Source: an uncultured Clostridia bacterium
Lineage (GTDB): Bacteria > Bacillota > Clostridia > Christensenellales > Pumilibacteraceae
DNA length: 14,534 nucleotides
Direction: 5' to 3'
Assembly: GCA_934247335.1 (NCBI GenBank)
Contig: CAKQJJ010000021.1
Location: 1 to 14,534, forward strand
Below are positions 7,144 to 12,562 of this stretch, piece after piece. The number at the start of each line of letters is the position of its first letter. Position 1 is the stretch's first letter. The notes under the pieces were generated by a model. That model saw only the letters and a program-made list of their open reading frames with translations, did no database searches and was not told the origin of the DNA. The translations under genes were made by a program, and so were the position numbers.

Positions 7144-7995
7144 CTATTCGTGCAAAAACTGTTTTCTGTACGCAAGCGGAGTAAGCGAATATTTGCGCTT
7201 GAACAGCTCGAAAAACCGACATTCGGTGTTAAATCCGGTTTCAAACGCTATCTGCGAAACGCTCTTGTCCGTGTTTTTAAGCAGAAGCGCCGCGGCGGTA
7301 AGTCGGCGGTCGGCAATTACTGCGGAGAGCGGTTTTCCGTAATTTTTTATTATGATCCGCGAAGTCTGTTTTTCGCTTAAATAGAGTGCGGCGGCTACGT
7401 CCGAAAGCGTTATTCTTTCGTTAACGCACCCGGAAATGGCTTTTTCGATTTCAAACGCATACTCGGCGGACGGACAATCGGAAGAGTCGGCTTTGCATGC
7501 GCGGCGCTCGTCGAAGCGCTCGGCTGTATCGAGCAAAATAAGCTCGACAAGCAATTTCAGTTTAGTCGTTTCCGACGGGGATCCTATAAAACACTCGTAC
7601 GCTTTTTTAAGATAAAAGAAGTCGTCTTCGCGTACGTCGGCGCAAACCACCGCTTTTTTACCGGAAATATCGCAACCGAACAAGCCTTTTTCCTGAACGC
7701 TATCCTTTGGTTGCAGGAAAAATCGGAAAGTTCCGGCGCCGCTAACCGCGTAATGGCTGAAAAACGGCGGAATGACCACTATACGACGACGATAAAAATT
7801 TTCGCCGTGCTCGTCCGTTATTTTAAGCGGACAATCGCCGCAGAAGAATATTTCGTAATACGGATGCGTGTGTATGCGCTTTTCGTCGTTAAAATCGCAC
7901 CCTTCCTCTATCGGCTTGAATGTCTTGTCTATCAAAGCCACGTCAACGCCGTCTACGCAATCGATTTTTATGCATTTTGCAGTCTGTCGTTCCAT
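7144..7995 (-). CDS. AraC-family transcriptional regulator with N-terminal cupin-like domain
   Basis: 283 residues. Residues about 15-100 form a cupin-like sensor (THPYYEIFFCG, RRIVVIPPFFSH), typical of sugar-responsive AraC proteins. The C-terminus carries two helix-turn-helix motifs: ITLSDVAAALYLSEKQTSRI (about 195-214) and VSQIAFETGFNTECRFFELF (about 246-265), the latter with the family's 'IA...GF.....F...FK' pattern, then LTPLAYRKQF. It is divergent to the NanA-like gene and upstream of uxaC, so it probably controls one or both in response to a sugar acid. No Shine-Dalgarno precedes the ATG; the promoter's -10 ends 6 bp upstream, so the message is predicted leaderless. An in-frame TGA lies 15 bp upstream, and no internal start with a ribosome site is seen. 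The ligand is unknown. Confidence 0.9.
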   Translation of the reverse strand: MERQTAKCIKIDCVDGVDVALIDKTFKPIEEGCDFNDEKRIHTHPYYEIFFCGDCPLKITDEHGENFYRRRIVVIPPFFSHYAVSGAGTFRFFLQPKDSVQEKGLFGCDISGKKAVVCADVREDDFFYLKKAYECFIGSPSETTKLKLLVELILLDTAERFDERRACKADSSDCPSAEYAFEIEKAISGCVNERITLSDVAAALYLSEKQTSRIIIKNYGKPLSAVIADRRLTAAALLLKNTDKSVSQIAFETGFNTECRFFELFKRKYSLTPLAYRKQFLHE

Positions 7996-8004
7996 ATCGC
8001 TATA
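7994..8004. promoter_or_regulatory. Operator-like word ATATCGCTATA overlapping the AraC-regulator promoter
   Basis: Identical over 11 bp to 3485-3495 in the GH43 leader. It covers part of the -10, the start point and the ATG. Function inferred only from repetition and position. Confidence 0.35.
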
Positions 8005-8030
8005 ATATCATATTTTTTAATTGCAGTCAA
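8002..8030 (-). promoter_or_regulatory. Near-consensus extended sigma-A promoter giving a leaderless AraC-family transcript
   Basis: Minus strand: -35 TTGACT (8025-8030), 17-bp spacer ending in TGA (extended -10), -10 TATTAT (8002-8007), then AGCGAT and the ATG at 7995. By standard spacing the A of the ATG is +1. The 11-bp operator-like word at 7994-8004 overlaps the -10 and the start codon, so a bound protein would occlude the promoter. Confidence 0.75.
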
Positions 8031-8053
8031 TCAAATGAGCATAAATATATTTT

Positions 8054-8082
8054 TTGACGTTAAAATTGTGTAAAACTATAAT
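8054..8082 (+). promoter_or_regulatory. Predicted sigma-A promoter of the NanA-like aldolase gene
   Basis: -35 TTGACG (8054-8059), 17-bp spacer, -10 TATAAT (8077-8082). The predicted start is near 8089, leaving a leader of about 100 nt. A second TATAAT (8145-8150) lies in that leader but has no recognisable -35; it may be an activator-dependent promoter or simply part of the palindrome there. Confidence 0.65.
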
Positions 8083-8136
8083 TTTAAGACAATTTCGCGG
8101 TTTAATGGTCTTGGTTTTGTTTCCCCGAAAAACCTT

Positions 8137-8146
8137 TATCGCGATA
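8137..8146. promoter_or_regulatory. Perfect palindrome TATCGCGATA in the nanA leader
   Basis: A 10-bp perfect palindrome. With the next base it reads TATCGCGATAT, one mismatch from the minus-strand form TATAGCGATAT found at the GH43 and AraC-regulator promoters. It overlaps the second TATAAT and is downstream of the main promoter, fitting a repressor site. Confidence 0.4.
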
Positions 8147-8150
8147 TAAT

Positions 8151-8174
8151 TCGTATCGGAAACGATAAAACGAA
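8151..8174 (+). promoter_or_regulatory. Hairpin with GAAA loop just before the nanA ribosome site
   Basis: The transcript can fold as TCG-TATCG-GAAA-CGATA-(AAA bulge)-CGA, with a GNRA loop. It ends just before, and partly abuts, AAGGAG (8176-8181). As DNA it is also an inverted repeat, TATCG-N4-CGATA (8154-8167), a possible second operator. Either reading is unproven. Confidence 0.3.
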
Positions 8175-8188
8175 AAAGGAGCAAAAAT

Positions 8189-9073
8189 ATGAAAGAAAAA
8201 GTATTCAAGGGCGTATTTTCTGCGCTGTATTCGGCGTACGACGACGAAATGAACGTAAAAGAAGACACCGTGCGCGGCATGATGGACTATCAGCTTAAAA
8301 ACGGCTTAAACGGTTTTTACGTGTGCGGAAACACGGGCGAATGCTCGGTTCTGCCCGAAAAAACGCGCCGCCAGATGCTGGAAGCGGCAGTAAAATTCAA
8401 TTGCGGCAGAGGTCTTATAATGGCGCACGTGGGAGCCAGTCATTTCGACGAAACCAAAAGGCTGCTTGAACACGCAAACCAGCAGAAAATAGACGCGGTT
8501 GCCTCTCTTCCGCCCGCGCTGAAAGCGTATTACAACGTGGACGAGTGCATCGCCTACTACGAATGGATGGCAAAAAACAGCACTCACCCCGTGTTCGCAT
8601 ACGTCACCGACGCGGTACAAGACCCCGTTCTGCTTGCCGAAAGACTGGCAAAAATTCCCAACGTGGACGGAATTAAGCTTACCATTCGCGACTACTACGC
8701 TTTCGGTAAAATCACCGCAGCCACGGGCGACAGGCTTAATATTCTCAACGGACCGGACGAAACCATGATATGCGGGCTTTCGGTGGGTGCAGACGGTGAT
8801 ATCGGAACGAGCTACAACTACATGCCCGAAACCGCAAACGGAATATACCAAAACTTCATTAAAAGTGACTTAAAAACCGCTTTGTCATATCAACGCAAGC
8901 TTAATTCGTACATAATGCTGTTTGCGCACGCAAACATAGCGTTGTGGAAATCGAGTATGCGCGCGCTCGGCTTCGACGTGGGATACACGGTTTTCCCCGC
9001 TCACGAACCCACGGCGGAAGAATACGGAAAACTGCTGGCAAGCCTTAAAGAAATCGGCATTCCCGAGCTTTGA
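8189..9073 (+). CDS. nanA: N-acetylneuraminate lyase-like aldolase (DapA/NanA family)
   Basis: 294 residues, with AAGGAG 7 nt before the ATG. It is a class I aldolase of the DHDPS/NAL superfamily (TIM barrel). Visible signatures: FYVCGNTGE (43-51, the pyruvate-binding GxTGE loop), Tyr138 in PVFAYV, Schiff-base Lys163 in GIKLTIRDYY, and LNGPDETMICGLSVGADGDIG followed by TSYNYM. The last segments follow the sialic-acid lyase pattern (K.T..D.Y; NG.DE....GL..GADG.IG) better than lysine-pathway DapA. The expected reaction is sialic acid to N-acetylmannosamine plus pyruvate. Because uxaC and an AraC regulator are adjacent, a 2-keto-3-deoxy-sugar acid aldolase is the main alternative. The nanE/nanK partners are not in the window. 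A sialidase-like protein encoded about 3.5 kb away fits the sialic-acid reading. Confidence 0.88.
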   Translation: MKEKVFKGVFSALYSAYDDEMNVKEDTVRGMMDYQLKNGLNGFYVCGNTGECSVLPEKTRRQMLEAAVKFNCGRGLIMAHVGASHFDETKRLLEHANQQKIDAVASLPPALKAYYNVDECIAYYEWMAKNSTHPVFAYVTDAVQDPVLLAERLAKIPNVDGIKLTIRDYYAFGKITAATGDRLNILNGPDETMICGLSVGADGDIGTSYNYMPETANGIYQNFIKSDLKTALSYQRKLNSYIMLFAHANIALWKSSMRALGFDVGYTVFPAHEPTAEEYGKLLASLKEIGIPEL

Positions 9074-9095
9074 GAAATTTAATTTCAGCGAATAT

Positions 9096-9130
9096 AAAAA
9101 CGCGGACGATGTGTTGTCGCCTGCGTTTTT
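9096..9130. terminator. Bidirectional terminator between the converging nanA and transglutaminase-lipoprotein genes
   Basis: Arms AAAAACGC (9096-9103) and GCGTTTTT (9123-9130), extended inward by GG/CC and CGA/TCG past single-base bulges. A run of T follows the stem on either strand. It lies 22 bp after the nanA stop and 17 bp after the stop of the opposing gene. Confidence 0.8.
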
Positions 9131-9147
9131 CGTTTTACGATATTAAA

Positions 9148-11763
9148 TTAAATCCACCACCAGAATCTGCGGATGGGATCGTCGTCGCCGCCTATTACGC
9201 GATTGTACAGAACGTCCTCGTCCGCCACTATCACGTAAAACGTATCGCCGTCGGCAAAGGCGTTGTACGAAAGCCCCGCTCTCGTCAGAATGCGGTAAAA
9301 CTCGTTGCTCGTCTTCTTGTCGGACAGAATTTGTTTTACTTCCGTCAGACTTCTCGGGCACACCGAAAATTCTATTCCGCGATACGCGGAGTTCATACTA
9401 AGTCCGTAAGCCGATTTGTCGTCGGACTTCTTCGTCGCGAGGTAGTTTGCGATGATTTTCAGGTCGGAAACGAGTTCGCTGCCCGTGGTTTGCAGATATA
9501 ACGGCGTGGACGAAGCCGAATAGGTTGCCTTTTCGGTTGCGTAATAATCGTACGGAATTGCGCTCGTCGCGGGGTACAGCAAAGTATCCTCGACGTGCGT
9601 TTGCGCTATATCCTCGTCGGTGAGCAGGAAATACGTGTGCGAAGCGCTTTCCAGCCTGACGCTCGTATATGAAAGCCCGCTTTTCTTGTTTATTTTAACG
9701 CCGGCGTCGCCCCAGGTGCAGTCAACCACGTACCATTTGCCGTCCAGCAAGACCTTGTTCCATGCGTGACCGCCCTTATCCGATCCGCTGCCCGCATATC
9801 CGGTGACGCGCACCGCTTTAACGTTTGCCATGTTACACAAAAACGCAAACGTCTTGCTCATTGCGTCACAAACGCCGTACGTGTTGCCGCTGTTTTCGTT
9901 GCTTTCGATAAGCACGCTTTCCATATAGAAGGAAGCCGATTTAACCGAATCGTCTATATCAAGATCGGTAACACTGCCGTCGTACGTGTTTTTATTCATG
10001 ATATACTCGTAAATCGCGCGGGCAATCTGCTCGTCGGTCATTTCCGAACATACTATGCTATCAAGCACCTTTTCCGCATACGCGTACACTCTTTCGGCGG
10101 ACGTTCCTTTTTCAGGCACAGGCTTATATCCCCTTTCGGACACGCGGTACATCTGGTCGGTTGTCGAAACGGTTATACTGCCCTTGTCGGCAGCCGCGAA
10201 ATAATTTATCTGCGTTCCCGTGCGGAAATTGACCGGCAATGCGTCGAGCGCGTCGTAATGATATTTCTGATTGTACGACGAGCGCACGGAAGGCGTATCC
10301 ACGGTGTAAAACTCGATCGTAATTGTTGCGGTATTGCCGTCGATCGTGCCGCCGATATTGTACGAACCGGTGATGCCCGAATACTCGAACGCACGCCCGA
10401 CGAGATCGTCGTAGTCGCCGTAATCGTACGCCATGTAAACGCGCTCGGTCCACTTGGTGGACTTTACTCCTATCGGCTGCTTGCGGAAATACATCATATA
10501 GTCGAAAAAGTCGAAAAACTCGGTTTCACTGCTTATATAATAGTTGCCGTAGCAGTATTTTTTATTAAGATAAAATTTTTCGGATTCGGAAAGTGCCTCC
10601 ACGGTCGCACTCACGGCGGTTTCGGGAGCCGTGAAATACCCGTCCTCTTTTACTTTTACGCTTACGGTAAGATTTTTGTCGGAGCTTACGGGTATTATGG
10701 CGTTCGTTTTGTCGGTGGTAAGCGAGCACACCGTGGCGCCGTCGCTCTTTGCTTCCACCGTGTAGCTTGCGCCCACGGTTCCGTCCCACTCTACCGTAAG
10801 ATCGGGATAGGAAAGGTCGTAGCTTGCGCGCACGTTTTCCGCTTTCGCCTCGCCTTTGACGATGAGCGTGACGGGAGCGGAAGCTTTGCCCGCGACGACG
10901 GCGTAAACCTCGTATATTCCCGCTTCCGACGGGGTAAATTCGGGGGCGCTGCCTTCCGCAACCGGCACGTCGCTAACGTACCATTCGGCGTAATTATATA
11001 CTTCTTCAAGCGAAGACGCCGGCATATCGTACGCTTCTTTTTCAATTGAGAACGCGGCGGTTTCGCCCGTATTTATAACGTTTTTATTAACTTTCACAAC
11101 AGGCGCGGCGATTTCCCCGGAATAGTATCCGGCGTAGGCGGTCGCGGAAATTGCCTTGCCGTCCGAGTAAACGAACGCTTTTATTTCGTGAATACCGGCG
11201 CCGTTTTTGTAAAGCGTCAGCGGATTGCCGGCAAACGAAACTTCCTTGCCGTCCACCGACCAGTTGACTTTATAGTCGGAAGCCGAGCGCTTGCCGTCGT
11301 CCAGAACGAGGTAGGCGTCTACGGAATATTCGGAAGAAAGCGGCAATATTCTGCCAAGCGGAAACACGAGTTCGGCAGAGTGCGCGTTTGCGGCGACGGT
11401 AACCGTTAAATACGCTTTATAGCCCTCGTTAGTCGTCAACGTCACTTTGGTGCTGCCAACGCTTCTCGCGGTTATGGTTTTTCCCGCCGAGCCTACTATT
11501 ATCGAATCGGACGAAGAAAGCGAAAATTCTATATCGGACGGGTCCACTCTTCCGTCGAGATCCTCGAATTTGAGATCTTTATACGAAAAAGTGCGTTGTT
11601 CGCCTTTTTCAAGCGTTATCGCGCTGTCGGTGAAATACACCGAATAACCCGATTTCAGTTGATCGATAAAACCGCTTAAAGCTTCGCATCCGGAAAAAAG
11701 CGGAGCCAAACAAAGCACTGCGATAAACAAACACGATATTAATCTGCGCGAAATCTTTCTCAT
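9148..11763 (-). CDS. Large surface lipoprotein with Ig-like/FN3-like modules and a transglutaminase-like domain
   Basis: 871 residues from the ATG at 11763. A GTG six codons upstream extends the frame but lies in the -10 box; the chosen start gives a proper lipoprotein signal (RRLISCLFIAVLCLAPLFSGC, lipobox FSGC, Cys26). Order (residues approximate): a Big2-like Ig domain (40-125, 'SSSDSIIVGSAGKTITARSV...TKVTLTT'), two further Ig-like sandwiches (130-305), an FN3-like module (308-392), a linker region (395-560), and a transglutaminase-like domain (560-740). Catalytic triad: Cys632 (YGVCDAMSKTF), His666 (GGHAWNKV), Asp681 (VVDCTWGDAG), all intact. The C-terminal 130 residues are unassigned and end in an unusual RRFWWWI. 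Such proteins are secreted peptidases, cross-linkers or cell-wall-remodelling factors; the substrate cannot be predicted. No Shine-Dalgarno is present; the transcript is predicted leaderless. Confidence 0.88.
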   Translation of the reverse strand: MRKISRRLISCLFIAVLCLAPLFSGCEALSGFIDQLKSGYSVYFTDSAITLEKGEQRTFSYKDLKFEDLDGRVDPSDIEFSLSSSDSIIVGSAGKTITARSVGSTKVTLTTNEGYKAYLTVTVAANAHSAELVFPLGRILPLSSEYSVDAYLVLDDGKRSASDYKVNWSVDGKEVSFAGNPLTLYKNGAGIHEIKAFVYSDGKAISATAYAGYYSGEIAAPVVKVNKNVINTGETAAFSIEKEAYDMPASSLEEVYNYAEWYVSDVPVAEGSAPEFTPSEAGIYEVYAVVAGKASAPVTLIVKGEAKAENVRASYDLSYPDLTVEWDGTVGASYTVEAKSDGATVCSLTTDKTNAIIPVSSDKNLTVSVKVKEDGYFTAPETAVSATVEALSESEKFYLNKKYCYGNYYISSETEFFDFFDYMMYFRKQPIGVKSTKWTERVYMAYDYGDYDDLVGRAFEYSGITGSYNIGGTIDGNTATITIEFYTVDTPSVRSSYNQKYHYDALDALPVNFRTGTQINYFAAADKGSITVSTTDQMYRVSERGYKPVPEKGTSAERVYAYAEKVLDSIVCSEMTDEQIARAIYEYIMNKNTYDGSVTDLDIDDSVKSASFYMESVLIESNENSGNTYGVCDAMSKTFAFLCNMANVKAVRVTGYAGSGSDKGGHAWNKVLLDGKWYVVDCTWGDAGVKINKKSGLSYTSVRLESASHTYFLLTDEDIAQTHVEDTLLYPATSAIPYDYYATEKATYSASSTPLYLQTTGSELVSDLKIIANYLATKKSDDKSAYGLSMNSAYRGIEFSVCPRSLTEVKQILSDKKTSNEFYRILTRAGLSYNAFADGDTFYVIVADEDVLYNRVIGGDDDPIRRFWWWI

Positions 11764-11769
11764 GATAAA

Positions 11770-11798
11770 ATTATACCACACGCTTTATTTTTAATCAA
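11770..11798 (-). promoter_or_regulatory. Near-consensus extended sigma-A promoter giving a leaderless transglutaminase-lipoprotein transcript
   Basis: Minus strand: -35 TTGATT (11793-11798), 17-bp spacer ending in TGG (extended -10), -10 TATAAT (11770-11775, perfect), then TTTATC and the ATG at 11763. The A of the ATG falls at +1. The layout is the same as at the AraC-regulator gene. Confidence 0.75.
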
Positions 11799-11827
11799 CT
11801 GCTTTTTACGAAAAAAACGGTTGTTTT

Positions 11828-11842
11828 CGCTGTTTTTCAGCG
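11828..11842 (-). terminator. Possible terminator after rubrerythrin
   Basis: A 5-bp stem, CGCTG-AAAAA-CAGCG, sits 23 bp after the stop. On the minus strand the T-run (CCGTTTTTTT) follows only after 8 nt, so it is weak; on the plus strand it is followed by GTTTTT. It is the only hairpin seen in this gap. Confidence 0.4.
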
Positions 11843-11864
11843 GTTTTTCACATTTTTTTGCACT

Positions 11865-12428
11865 TTATCGCAAACTTTCGTTGCGTTCACGGAAAAATCC
11901 CTGCGGCGACGAACAAGCGGGACATACTTCGGGCGCGCACGCGGCAAGCGACACGTATCCGCAGTTTTCGCACTTCCACAAAACCGGCTTGGACTTATCG
12001 AACGCGTCGCCGAGCGTAATGTTGGCGGCAAGTTCGCGATAAGCCTGCTCGTGCGCACTTTCCGCGACGGCGACAAGACGCATCCGATCGGCTATTTCGG
12101 TGAAGCCTTCCTTTTCGGCTTCGGCGGCGAATTGCTCGTAAAAGTCGCTCCACTCCTTTCTTTCGGAGCGCGCCGCGTCCAGAAGATTTTGCACGGTGTC
12201 GGGCGACACTACGCCCAGCTCGTTCATCCACAAAAGCGCGTGCGCCTGTTCGTTCTGCGCGGTTTTGCGGAATACTTCGGACACGGAAACGTAGCCTTCT
12301 TTTTGTGCGGCGTCGGCAAACGCGTCGTACTTGGCGCGGGCGGTTGCTTCGGCGCGGACGGCTTCCCACAGATTTTTCTCGGTTTTGGTTCCTTTCAGCT
12401 TTTTATCGGTTAAATTTATTTTACTCAT
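11865..12428 (-). CDS. rbr: Rubrerythrin
   Basis: 187 residues. N-terminal ferritin-like four-helix domain with diiron ligands: Glu27 (RAEATARAKY), Glu60-x-x-His63 (NEQAH), Glu103 region (FAAEAEKEGF) and Glu123-x-x-His126 (AESAHEQAY). C-terminal rubredoxin-like domain with Cys153-x-x-Cys156 and Cys169-x-x-Cys172 (KCENCG, VCPACSSPQGFF). The cytoplasmic enzyme reduces hydrogen peroxide in anaerobes, using electrons from rubredoxin or NADH donors. Length and domain order are typical. It stands alone between terminators, so it is likely a single-gene unit with no functional tie to the glycan genes. There is no clear ribosome site before the ATG, and its leader may be very short. Confidence 0.95.
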   Translation of the reverse strand: MSKINLTDKKLKGTKTEKNLWEAVRAEATARAKYDAFADAAQKEGYVSVSEVFRKTAQNEQAHALLWMNELGVVSPDTVQNLLDAARSERKEWSDFYEQFAAEAEKEGFTEIADRMRLVAVAESAHEQAYRELAANITLGDAFDKSKPVLWKCENCGYVSLAACAPEVCPACSSPQGFFRERNESLR

Positions 12429-12443
12429 ACGACAATTATTCCG

Positions 12444-12473
12444 ATTATTTCAAAAAAATAAACTCAAAATCAA
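12444..12473 (-). promoter_or_regulatory. Possible rubrerythrin promoter with very short leader
   Basis: Minus strand: TTGATT (12468-12473), 18-bp spacer, AATAAT (12444-12449). The start would be about 9 nt before the ATG, too short for a normal ribosome site. An alternative AATAAT ends exactly 6 bp before the ATG but has no -35. Weak. Confidence 0.35.
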
Positions 12474-12474
12474 T

Positions 12475-12509
12475 AAAAAACGAACCGAACGCGTTTTTCG
12501 TCCGATTCG
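12475..12509 (-). terminator. Rho-independent terminator after the collagen-like/sialidase-like gene
   Basis: Minus strand: an 11-bp stem (arms 12499-12509 and 12481-12491, with two G-U wobbles), a 7-nt loop, then TTTTTTATT. It lies 53 bp past the stop and abuts the possible rubrerythrin promoter. Confidence 0.85.
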
Positions 12510-12562
12510 TCTTTTACGAAGCCTGTTTGACCGCTCCGTTTATCAAAAAGGGTTATGAAGAA

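Noticed and set aside
8017..8280. Minus-strand open frame of 87 codons across the nanA leader and start
   Set aside because: It overlaps the nanA coding start and the promoter, has no ribosome site, and shows no protein-like pattern.
8189..9073. Lysine-biosynthesis DapA (4-hydroxy-tetrahydrodipicolinate synthase)
   Set aside because: Same superfamily, but the K.T..D.Y and NGPDE...GADGDIG segments and the catabolic neighbours fit the NAL branch better.
9766..11049. Plus-strand open frame (427 codons) inside the transglutaminase-lipoprotein gene
   Set aside because: Antisense shadow: low-complexity Val/Arg/His/Phe-rich translation, no motif, and the opposite strand encodes a coherent signal peptide and catalytic triad.
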